A model generated the notes under the pieces. It was given only the letters and a program-made list of their open reading frames with translations, made no database searches and was not told where the DNA came from. From a bacterium (GTDB taxonomy: Bacteria > Fidelibacterota > UBA2242), in contig JAHIOG010000463.1 of NCBI GenBank assembly GCA_018895675.1, positions 1 to 13,254 on the forward strand: a stretch of DNA of 13,254 nucleotides, given 5' to 3'. Position 1 is the first letter of the stretch; every line of letters starts with the position of its first letter. Positions 1-5,868 of the stretch are shown one piece after another. A program made the translations under genes and the position numbers.

Positions 1-312
1 ATCGTGTTTGTAGGTCGGCATTGCCAGAGAATCATAGGGCGCTCGTTTCACTATAGTTGCCTTCGACCCCTTTTTATGTTTTTTCGCAGGTGTAATGTCC
101 AGCCAGGATCGGGTCCGATGGCTGTCACAGGTATGGGAGGTGATCACCGATCCGTCGGCGGTTGCTTTACAACCCACGGTAATTGTTGTACATCCTTCCG
201 GCAAGCCACCTTCCCAGTCGGGCTTATCGGTTTCCCCGGCAAACAGAAACGCGCCCAGGCATACCATTAGCAAAACGACGGTGACTTTATTCAGTTTCAA
301 AACAGATTTCAT
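1..312 (-). CDS. Secreted family C69 peptidase (dipeptidase-like), N-terminal part only
   Basis: The minus strand is open from an ATG at 312 to the window edge (104 codons, no stop), so the C-terminal bulk of the gene lies outside. A strong Shine-Dalgarno, AAGGAG, lies 5 bases before the ATG. Residues 1-26 form a signal peptide: a Lys-containing start, a hydrophobic core and a cut near FAG-E. The mature region begins EGCTTITVGCKATADGS, followed by ITSHTCDSHRTRSW. This matches the N-terminus of family C69 (U34) N-terminal-nucleophile peptidases, in which the Cys (Cys41 here) becomes the catalytic residue, followed by the conserved G-K-x-A-T-x-D-G-S and S-H-T-C-D segments. Known members are dipeptidases or larger secreted relatives; the substrate here is unknown. 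The gene reads away from the tRNA. The family call is firm from the motif. The class of substrate and whether the rest of the gene is intact cannot be seen. Confidence 0.85.
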   Translation of the reverse strand, partial: MKSVLKLNKVTVVLLMVCLGAFLFAGETDKPDWEGGLPEGCTTITVGCKATADGSVITSHTCDSHRTRSWLDITPAKKHKKGSKATIVKRAPYDSLAMPTYKHD

Positions 313-418
313 GCGTTCTCCTTACGTGTTCAACATTGGAAGTGAATTTGGTCAAAGTGGCGGGAAATTGCAACCGGAAAATCATCAGGGATGTTAAGGC
401 TGAGGTTAAGGTTACTTG

Positions 419-452
419 TCCGGCGTATCCCGCGGCGGCGGGAGAAGCCGGA
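419..452. repeat. GC-rich two-part inverted repeat (REP-like or transcript hairpin)
   Basis: TCCGGC (419-424) pairs with GCCGGA (447-452), and inside it CCCGC (429-433) pairs with GCGGG (438-442). The two stems are separated by a symmetric 4-base internal loop (GTAT/AGAA). It stands out as GC-rich in an AT-rich intergenic stretch between the divergently placed peptidase and tRNA genes. No T-run follows on either strand, so it is not a standard intrinsic terminator. Possible roles are a REP-type palindrome or a structured leader; neither is shown. Confidence 0.55.
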
Positions 453-518
453 AGATTGAGTCAGAATTATTTATTGTTTCCAATAATCGGAATTATTAAA
501 TTTCGCCGCTTATTGAAT

Positions 519-592
519 GGCGGTGTAGCTCAGCTGGTTAGAGCAGCGGAATCATAATCCGCGTGTCCGGGGTTCGAGTCCCTGCACCGCTA
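519..592 (+). tRNA. tRNA-Met (anticodon CAT)
   Basis: A full cloverleaf can be folded. The acceptor GGCGGTG (519-525) pairs with CACCGCT (585-591), with one G-U pair. The D arm is GCTC/GAGC with an AGCTGGTTA loop. The anticodon stem is GCGGA/TCCGC with loop ATCATAA, giving anticodon CAT. The variable loop is GTGTC, and the T arm is CGGGG/CCCTG with TTCGAGT. The discriminator is A592, and no CCA is encoded. The overall form resembles elongator tRNA-Met. A CAT anticodon could also mean a lysidine-modified tRNA-Ile, which cannot be excluded by eye. It is not the initiator, because the acceptor end is base-paired at position 1-72. Confidence 0.93.
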
Positions 593-630
593 CTATCTTC
601 CATGAATTTTAAATATTTCACCTAGTCAAT

Positions 631-743
631 AACTGGTTAGAGTAGCGGAATTATAATCCGCGTGTCCGCCTGCCTGTCGGCAGGGGGTTCCCTGCCAGCC
701 CTTCCTTTGGTTGGGAGCAGGCTGGGAGTCCCTGCACCGCTAC
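631..743 (+). pseudogene. Partial tRNA-Met duplicate split by two GC-rich hairpin insertions
   Basis: With two inserted blocks removed, 62 bases here align with 532-593 of the intact tRNA-Met gene with only three differences, all transitions. One of them turns the anticodon CAT into TAT. The 5' acceptor strand and the first half of the D stem are missing, so no cloverleaf can form. The inserts are a perfect 16-base hairpin (669-684) before the T stem and a 35-base imperfect hairpin (691-725) that splits the T loop exactly between GGGTTC and GAGTCC. It is a decayed duplicate, not a working tRNA. Confidence 0.85.
669..725. repeat. Paired GC-rich palindromic insertions inside the tRNA remnant
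   Basis: Insert 1 is CCTGCC-TGTC-GGCAGG at 669-684, a perfect 6-bp stem with a 4-base loop. Insert 2 is 691-725, where CCAGCC (695-700) pairs with GGCTGG (720-725) and, alternatively, CCTGC (691-695) pairs with GCAGG (717-721). Both begin with CCTGCC. Six bases of tRNA T-arm sequence (685-690) separate them. The clean breakpoints against the intact tRNA at 519-592 show them as insertions. A related GC-rich block occurs near 13173-13202. They look like members of a small palindromic repeat family. Confidence 0.65.
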
Positions 744-749
744 AAAGTT

Positions 750-776
750 GCCTCCGATAATAAAGGCTTTTTATTT
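750..776 (+). terminator. Possible weak intrinsic terminator after the tRNA region
   Basis: GCCT (750-753) can pair with AGGC (764-767), and a T-rich run (TTTTTATTT, 768-776) follows directly. The stem is only 4 bp, so the call is weak. It is placed suitably to end transcripts from the tRNA. Confidence 0.3.
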
Positions 777-824
777 CCATCACATCAATAATCTTCCATT
801 TATTTCGAAACCATAACCAAAATA

Positions 825-853
825 TTGCCATATTTATTATTCTGTGATATATT
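825..853 (+). promoter_or_regulatory. Sigma-70-type promoter for the GNAT gene
   Basis: TTGCCA (825-830) and TATATT (848-853) are separated by exactly 17 bases, each matching consensus at five of six positions. A TG one base before the -10 box makes it an extended -10. A start near 860 would give a leader of about 33 bases containing the GGAGGG ribosome site at 880-885. Confidence 0.7.
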
Positions 854-892
854 AAACAATAAAAAGGAAATATATCTTCGGAGGGAATTACC

Positions 893-1684
893 ATGCAAAT
901 CATTGATCTGAACGAAGAAAACAAACATCTCTATTTTGTCTGTCTGGAAGACTGGTCTGATGAGATTAAAGAAGCCGGTAATCATAAGGAAATCTGGTAC
1001 AATAAGATGAAAGACAAAGTACTTCGTGTAAAATTCGCCGCTGACGATAACGGCGTTATCGGTGGAATGATCCATTACCTGCCAATCGAATATTCCTTTG
1101 TAGAGGGAAAAGACCTGTACTTCATTAATTGTATCTGGGTACACGGCTATAAAAAAGGTCGCGGCAACTTTCAAAAACGGGGCATGGGAAAAGCATTGCT
1201 GAAAGCCGCTGAAGAAGACGTCAGACAGTTGGGCGCCAAAGGTCTGGTTGCCTGGGGTGTCGCCCTCCCCTTCTGGATGAAAGCCTCCTGGTTTAAAAAA
1301 CATGGCTACAAAAAAGTCGAAAATATGGGAGGTCAGGTATTGCTCTGGAAACCCTTTACCGATGATGCTCTGCCGCCGTCATGGATCAAGCCGAAAAAGG
1401 ATATGGATTTGGGATTGAATTCCGATAAAGTAGTTTTGACCTTTTTCAAGAACGGCTGGTGTCCGGCACAGAATCTTATCTATGAACGGGCTAAACGAGT
1501 TGTATCGGAATTTCCGGATTCAGTAGAATTCCGGGAAATTGATACTTTCGAAAAAGAGGTGATGCGTGAATGGGGTATCAGCGATGCTTTTTATATTAAT
1601 GACAAGCTGGTACGCACCGGTCCGCCACCGAGTTACAAAAAGATAAGAAAATTAGTGGCGCGCAGAGTAAAGAAAATTTCCTAA
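893..1684 (+). CDS. GNAT N-acetyltransferase with C-terminal YoaP/thioredoxin-like domain
   Basis: Predicted cytosolic enzyme that would transfer an acetyl group from acetyl-CoA to an unknown acceptor. Residues 1-150 are a GNAT fold, with the acetyl-CoA pyrophosphate loop seen as QKRGMGKALL (94-103) and a late strand containing WFKKHGYKKV. Residues 175-263 form a second, thioredoxin-like segment: the strand VVLTFFKNGWCP with Cys190 in a W-C-P-A-Q-N context, and later FYINDKLVRTGPPP, typical of the YoaP-like C-terminal domain paired with GNAT domains in Bacillus YoaP and relatives. Only one cysteine is present at the CxxC position (C190, then N193), so ordinary dithiol redox activity is unlikely. 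The 263-residue length fits the family. The start is fixed by GGAGGG 7 bases upstream and by the promoter at 825-853. It is a single-gene unit with its own terminator. Substrate not known. Confidence 0.85.
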   Translation: MQIIDLNEENKHLYFVCLEDWSDEIKEAGNHKEIWYNKMKDKVLRVKFAADDNGVIGGMIHYLPIEYSFVEGKDLYFINCIWVHGYKKGRGNFQKRGMGKALLKAAEEDVRQLGAKGLVAWGVALPFWMKASWFKKHGYKKVENMGGQVLLWKPFTDDALPPSWIKPKKDMDLGLNSDKVVLTFFKNGWCPAQNLIYERAKRVVSEFPDSVEFREIDTFEKEVMREWGISDAFYINDKLVRTGPPPSYKKIRKLVARRVKKIS

Positions 1685-1720
1685 GAAACGGTAAAAATAT
1701 TTCTTTACTCGATTTTTCTC
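1665..1720 (+). terminator. Intrinsic terminator overlapping the end of the GNAT gene
   Basis: GAGTAAAGAAA (1665-1675) is perfectly repeated in inverse at 1700-1710 (TTTCTTTACTC), followed by GATTTTTCTC. The 11-bp stem starts inside the last codons of the gene and has a 24-base loop. The stem is AT-rich, so strength is uncertain. Confidence 0.5.
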
Positions 1721-1787
1721 TTATCACAATTCTTTGTGACATCCAGATTCAGATTTACCACCCGAAAATACAGAATAATAGACTGCA

Positions 1788-1913
1788 TTATAAAATCGAT
1801 TCATCGATAGGTACGATATTTTCCAGAGGCAGCCACCCTGATTTACCACCTTTCTTTTCACACCATGCCCAGCCGCTTTCAGTCTTAACCTGTTGATGGC
1901 TATTTCGTTTCAT
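1788..1913 (-). pseudogene. Remnant of a bacterial SH3-like domain protein
   Basis: A 41-codon minus-strand reading frame runs from ATG at 1913 to TAA at 1788. Its central part, containing ESGWAWCEKKGGKSGWLPLE, looks like the end of a variant SH3 domain: a G-W-x-W-C strand, a G-K-x-G-W-x-P turn, then ENI. Such proteins usually have about 60 or more residues, with an ALYDY-like start that is absent here; the first ten residues do not look like SH3 sequence. The 5' part therefore seems lost. Alternatives are a real 41-residue peptide or a chance frame, but the density of Trp and Gly at the right spacing makes chance unlikely. The rest of the 372-base gap (1685-2056) shows a terminator and an 11-base direct repeat, GATTTACCACC (1752-1762, 1840-1850), but nothing else that I can name. 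Confidence 0.5.
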
Positions 1914-2056
1914 AAAAAGTCTTCTTTCAGACCAGCAACTTAAATTTCAAGGATTTTACTTTAAAATACATGAAAAATCTGTAACTCAAATGCAAAGGAT
2001 TTCTTATATTTTCTACTGACAGAATAATTAAGAACAGACTAAACACGCGTTAAATT

Positions 2057-3532
2057 ATGACATCATCAACTTCTCTTGAAAAATATTTTCAAAAATTCCG
2101 CCGGAATGTCGTCGGCTACGGTTTTAAACATCAATTCCCTTCGGGTAAAAAACCAATCATTTATACTGATTGGGCAGCCAGCGGCAGATTGTATAAACCC
2201 ATTGAGGACTACATCTCCCGCAAACTGGGCCCTTATGTCGCCAACACCCATACGGAAAGCACTCTCACAGGCACAATCATGACCTCCGCCTATCATCAGG
2301 CTCATGACATTATCAAACGACACGTCAATGCATCAGAAGACGATGTCCTGCTTTTTGCGGGGTTTGGCATGACGGCGGTGATAAATAAATTCCAGCGCAT
2401 CCTCGGTCTGCGAATACCGGAAAAATACAAAGACAAAATAACTATGTGTGAGAAAGAACGTCCGCTGGTGATCGTCACTCATATGGAGCATCATTCCAAC
2501 CAGACCACCTGGGAAGAATGTTGTGTCGATATTGCTATCCTCTGCAAAAAATCCGACGGCACTCCCAATCTTGACCATCTGCGGGATATTCTTGAAATAA
2601 ACAAAGAACGGAATCTGATCATCGGATCTTTTACCGCCTGTTCCAACGTCACCGGCATCATCACGCCTTTTTATGAAATGTCTGAAATCATGCACGAATT
2701 CGACAGACTATGCTTTGTGGACTTTTCCGCTTCGGCGCCATACGTATCAATCAACATGCATCCCAAAAATAAAGAGCAGCGGCTGGACACCATCTTTTTC
2801 TCACCGCATAAATTCCTTGGCGGACCAGGTGCATCGGGCGTCATCATTTTTAATAAAAAACTCTATGATTGTTCTGTCCCCGATCATCCCGGCGGAGGGA
2901 CAGTCGCCTGGACTACTCCCTGGCACAAGCATCGCTTTTTCAAGGATATCGAGATTCGTGAGGACGGCGGAACTCCCGGCTTCCTGCAAGCGATCAAAGC
3001 CTCGCTCGCAATTCTGCTCAAGGAAGAAATGGGCGTAGCCAAGCTAATGGAACGGGAACACTGGCAAACCAACCGTTTCCTGGATCAGCTGGAGCGCATT
3101 GACGGGATTGAAATCCTTGAGAAACAAAACCGCAATCGCATCGGGTTTATCTCATTTTATTCCCACAGCATCCATCATAATCTTTTTGTGCGTCTTTTGA
3201 ACGACCGATATGGTATCCAGACCCGCGGCGGCTGCCTCTGTGCCGGCACCTACGGGCATGTGCTGTTGCATATCAACGAAGAAAAATCCAGAGAGATCAC
3301 GGAAAAGATCGACCACGGCGACCTGAGCATCAAGCCCGGCTGGGTGCGCGTCTCCCTCCACCCTACTCTGACCAATAAGGAAGTAGACCTGATAGCCTTC
3401 GCGATCAAAGAGATTGTCATCAATTACAAGGAATGGCAGAAAGACTATCGCTTTGATCCGCATGTGGGTGATTATGAGCGGATCGATGGGTGTACGGCGG
3501 GAGTGAATATTGCAAAAGGGTTTAAAACTTAA
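2057..3532 (+). CDS. Class V aminotransferase / cysteine desulfurase-like PLP enzyme
   Basis: Fold-type I PLP enzyme of the class V aminotransferase superfamily, predicted cytosolic. The PLP-binding Lys is Lys252 in FFSPHKFLGGPGASG. The Asp that holds the pyridine nitrogen is Asp222 (VDFSASAPY). The His stacking on the cofactor is in THMEHHSNQ (residues 141-149). Near the C-terminus, TRGGCLCAGTYGH places Cys395 where SufS/NifS-type desulfurases and the molybdenum-cofactor sulfurase keep the sulfur-accepting Cys, with an extra Cys393. At 491 residues it is longer than SufS (about 400), with an insert around residues 118-136 and a C-terminal tail after about 455. No Suf, Isc or Moco genes lie beside it, so the substrate is unknown; it may be a desulfurase, a lyase or another class V enzyme. 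No Shine-Dalgarno is seen before the ATG, but no later start would preserve the fold. Composition is more GC-rich than the locus to its right. Confidence 0.85.
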   Translation: MTSSTSLEKYFQKFRRNVVGYGFKHQFPSGKKPIIYTDWAASGRLYKPIEDYISRKLGPYVANTHTESTLTGTIMTSAYHQAHDIIKRHVNASEDDVLLFAGFGMTAVINKFQRILGLRIPEKYKDKITMCEKERPLVIVTHMEHHSNQTTWEECCVDIAILCKKSDGTPNLDHLRDILEINKERNLIIGSFTACSNVTGIITPFYEMSEIMHEFDRLCFVDFSASAPYVSINMHPKNKEQRLDTIFFSPHKFLGGPGASGVIIFNKKLYDCSVPDHPGGGTVAWTTPWHKHRFFKDIEIREDGGTPGFLQAIKASLAILLKEEMGVAKLMEREHWQTNRFLDQLERIDGIEILEKQNRNRIGFISFYSHSIHHNLFVRLLNDRYGIQTRGGCLCAGTYGHVLLHINEEKSREITEKIDHGDLSIKPGWVRVSLHPTLTNKEVDLIAFAIKEIVINYKEWQKDYRFDPHVGDYERIDGCTAGVNIAKGFKT

Positions 3533-3714
3533 CTAAAGACAAATGTCTTAGTCATATTCACAATTTTAAATTTTCCTACTTATTGTGTAAGTATTTTACC
3601 TTATCCCTATTTTTAAATAAAGTCATTATATATCAATTACTTAGAAAAAAGATGTGTAATTTTCAGGGAGCGTCATAATGATTTAATTTATTAATAATTT
3701 GTATTATATTAAAC

Positions 3715-3736
3715 TGAATCAAAAAGGAACGATTCA
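3715..3736 (+). promoter_or_regulatory. Inverted repeat enclosing the ribosome site of the cNMP/FHA gene
   Basis: TGAATC (3715-3720) and GATTCA (3731-3736) are perfect inverse copies flanking a 10-base loop, AAAAAGGAAC, that contains the AAGGA ribosome site. The second arm touches the ATG at 3737. In RNA this could form a small hairpin over the start, or in DNA an operator. An AT-rich stretch with a possible -10 box, TATATT (3705-3710), lies just upstream, without a convincing -35. Confidence 0.35.
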
Positions 3737-4170
3737 ATGAAAGAGATGCGATACAATCCTGGCGAAATCATCATAAAAGAAGGAACATTTGGCGATTCGG
3801 CATTTATTCTTAAGCAGGGCAGCGTTGAAGTTCGTAAAAAAACCAACGTTGAAGATCTTCTCCTCGCGACTCTTGAAGCACCGGAAATCTTCGGTGAAAT
3901 GGGATTGATTGAAGACAAACCTCGTTCAGCGACAATGACTTGTTTATCGAAGATGAAATGCCCTATAATGTTTCTAAAAACCACCTGTCTATCAACTTAC
4001 ACGGTAATCAATTCTATGTACTGGACCGGGGCAGCAGTCTCGGTACTATTGTAAACGGAAAAAATATTGGAGGAAATATATCCAATTACAAAACCGTTCT
4101 TAATAAAGGTGAGAATACAATGATTGTTGAAAGTGAGACATCACCATACCAGTTTAAAATCACATTATAG
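3737..4170 (+). pseudogene. cNMP-binding plus FHA domain gene broken by an out-of-frame internal deletion
   Basis: Two protein domains lie in different frames. The first frame (ATG 3737) encodes the front of a cyclic-nucleotide-binding domain: YNPGEIIIKEGTFGDSAFIL, then EIFGEMGLIEDKPRSATM, the phosphate-binding-cassette pattern. It goes off-theme after about residue 68 and ends at 4054. The second frame, open from 3913 to the stop at 4170, encodes most of an FHA domain: NDLFIEDEM, SKNHLSI and DRGSSLGTIVNG, which match the phosphothreonine-binding loops. The end of the cNMP domain and the first FHA strands with the usual G-R motif are missing, so at least about 50-60 residues were lost and the frames no longer join (shift of -1). 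A shared stretch around 3928-3939 reads sensibly in both frames and may be the deletion junction. The intact ancestor was probably a cytosolic signalling protein. A sequencing error alone would not restore the missing parts. Confidence 0.7.
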
Positions 4171-4179
4171 AAATCTAAT

Positions 4180-5346
4180 ATGATCCCAAGAAAAAATCTG
4201 ATTCGCGCAATGCGAAAATCCTTTTCTCAACCGATATATGCATATCGAAACTTCACCCATCGATTTAAATCCGCCCTGTCATACCATCTATTTGACGGTA
4301 AAAGTTACTGGCCCGAAACCATATCACTATTCCTTACATATAAATGCAATTTGCGTTGCTTGATGTGCGGGCAATGGGGAGAAAATGGCGCCTTTAATGA
4401 ATTCAGTAACGATTTGTTGAAACAACGATTATCACTGGATGAAATAAAACCAATTATTGACAATGTAAGGTTCTTTCAACCGAATATTACACTCTTTGGC
4501 GGTGAACCCATGTTGCATCCGGAATGGCTAAAAATTGTCAAAGCCGTCAAAACAGCCGGAATGCGATGCAACATTGTGACAAATGGCACCTTGATACAGA
4601 ACTATGCCGAGGAAATAATTGATTCAGGTCTGGATGAAATAATCTTTTCTCTCGATGGTCCGGAAGAAATCCATGATAAAATCAGGCGCGTTCCAGGTAC
4701 ATTTCAACGATCAATCGAAGGCTTCGAAATTCTTCATGACTTAAAACAAAAGCGAAAAATAAAAACTCCGATCATCAACATAAATAGTACTCTTTGGGAG
4801 GAAAACTATAAGAGTATTAATGACACAATAAACATTGCCGAAAATATTCATGCCAGGGGACTGACTTTTCACCATCTTTTATTCCTCTCCAAGCCAACTG
4901 TAAGACAATTCTTTGATTTCTTCGAAAAACGTTTTGACCAGACCCCCACCGACTGGATTGGATTTACCCGGGATAATCCGCCTAAAATCGATGTGGATTT
5001 CTTAACATCAAAGATTGAAGAGATTCAGCGGAAAAAATCTGTTATTGACATCAGTTTTTTTCCGAATTTTAATAGCAATGAAATCCGCCGGTGGTATTCC
5101 GAGTTTGAATTTGAATCATCTTCCTATAAAAATCGCTGTCTGAGTTTGTGGATGACCGCATATATATTACCTGATGGCAGCGTGCGCCCGTATCACTCGA
5201 TGAATTTTACTACCGGGAACGTGCTTGAGCATCCTTTCACCGAAATCTGGAATAACGATTTGTATCGGGGTTATCGAAATCACATCAAACGACATAAACG
5301 ATTTTCAATTTGTTCAAAAGGATGTACTGAATTTTACAGATATTAA
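4180..5346 (+). CDS. Radical SAM protein with SPASM-like C-terminus
   Basis: Predicted cytosolic iron-sulfur enzyme that cleaves S-adenosylmethionine. The cluster-binding CxxxCxxC is Cys56, Cys60 and Cys63 in YKCNLRCLMCGQW. The SAM-contacting GGEP lies at 107-110, and NIVTNGT and IIFSLDGP follow as core strands. The C-terminal 70 residues follow a SPASM/twitch layout: Cys320, PDGSVRP, a TGNVLEHPFTEIWNN segment (residues 345-359), then Cys378 and Cys382. The Cys usually found right after the PDGxVxP turn is replaced by Tyr338, so the auxiliary cluster has fewer ligands than normal. The length of 388 residues is typical. The first 45 residues are basic and resemble those of radical SAM proteins found in polysaccharide loci. 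It begins 9 bases after the broken cNMP/FHA gene and precedes the response regulator. The substrate is unknown; peptide or sugar modification are both possible. Confidence 0.85.
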   Translation: MIPRKNLIRAMRKSFSQPIYAYRNFTHRFKSALSYHLFDGKSYWPETISLFLTYKCNLRCLMCGQWGENGAFNEFSNDLLKQRLSLDEIKPIIDNVRFFQPNITLFGGEPMLHPEWLKIVKAVKTAGMRCNIVTNGTLIQNYAEEIIDSGLDEIIFSLDGPEEIHDKIRRVPGTFQRSIEGFEILHDLKQKRKIKTPIININSTLWEENYKSINDTINIAENIHARGLTFHHLLFLSKPTVRQFFDFFEKRFDQTPTDWIGFTRDNPPKIDVDFLTSKIEEIQRKKSVIDISFFPNFNSNEIRRWYSEFEFESSSYKNRCLSLWMTAYILPDGSVRPYHSMNFTTGNVLEHPFTEIWNNDLYRGYRNHIKRHKRFSICSKGCTEFYRY

Positions 5347-5409
5347 AAACGGATAAATGATTGACTAAGAATAAACTAATAATTAAATTGCGTTAGGGAG
5401 AAGAAGATT

Positions 5410-5790
5410 ATGAAAACAAAAATACTTATTGTTGATGACGAACACGACACTGTTGAATGTTTGGACGATTTACTGCTTCATAAGGGCTATAATGTCGCCA
5501 GCGCATTTTCACTGGCAGAGGCAAGAGAGCAGATCGAGAAATTCAAGCCGACCATTATTTTACTGGATATTAAATTACCTGACGGAGACGGTGTGGAATT
5601 CCTAAAAGAAATCAAAGTGAATCATGCAGATATTGATGTTATCATGATCACGGGTCTTGCCGACAAGGAAATTGCATTAAGCACATTGAAAAACGGGGCG
5701 GCTGACTACATCACAAAACCTATAGATTTAAACTATCTGACCAATAGCGTATTGGCAAAAGTAGTCACTGGTTTCTCCGGCGATCTTTAA
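5410..5790 (+). CDS. Stand-alone response regulator (receiver domain only)
   Basis: A 126-residue CheY-like receiver with no output domain. The acidic pocket is Asp9-Asp10 (ILIVDDE), the phosphate-accepting Asp53 (IILLDIKLPDGDG), the switch Thr81 (IMITG) and Lys103 (YITKPID), all in the canonical places. It would be phosphorylated by a histidine kinase not encoded in this window and act by protein contact. A ribosome site AGGGAG lies about 9 bases before the ATG. A possible promoter, TTGACT (5361-5366) with TAAATT (5384-5389) and 17-base spacing, sits before it, but the implied start would cut into the ribosome site, so I do not list it separately. Its place between the radical SAM gene and the exporter suggests it signals to the polysaccharide machinery; this is inference. 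Confidence 0.92.
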   Translation: MKTKILIVDDEHDTVECLDDLLLHKGYNVASAFSLAEAREQIEKFKPTIILLDIKLPDGDGVEFLKEIKVNHADIDVIMITGLADKEIALSTLKNGAADYITKPIDLNYLTNSVLAKVVTGFSGDL

Positions 5791-5868
5791 TGTTATTGAA
5801 CAATATCTTTGGAAAAAATGACAATATTCAAAATTATAAGCACTAAACTCAAAGTAAGCTAAGGTCAT

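Noticed and set aside
4..397. Two overlapping plus-strand reading frames at the left edge
   Set aside because: They lie antisense to, or run past the start of, the C69 peptidase, whose minus-strand frame has a signal peptide, family motif and ribosome site. The plus-strand products have no recognisable features.
637..1303. Long minus-strand frames across the tRNA remnant and the GNAT gene
   Set aside because: They are shadows of the tRNA repeats and of the GNAT coding frame. The products lack domain signals, and the plus-strand gene has promoter, ribosome site and motifs.
1796..1808. ATCGA...TCGAT inverted repeat in the gap before the PLP enzyme
   Set aside because: It is short and lies inside the SH3-like remnant, where codons explain it. 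There is no sign of an operator linked to either neighbour.
3536..3549. AAGACA/TGTCTT inverted repeat after the PLP enzyme gene
   Set aside because: The loop would be only two bases and no T-run follows, so it does not qualify as a terminator.
3940..4170. FHA region as a separate gene starting at a TTG codon
   Set aside because: There is no ribosome site at that TTG, the frame is open upstream to 3913 with FHA-like residues, and the domain lacks its first strands. A broken fusion with the cNMP frame explains it better.
5361..5389. TTGACT and TAAATT with 17-base spacing before the response regulator
   Set aside because: The predicted transcript start would fall within the ribosome site, so it is not a convincing promoter.
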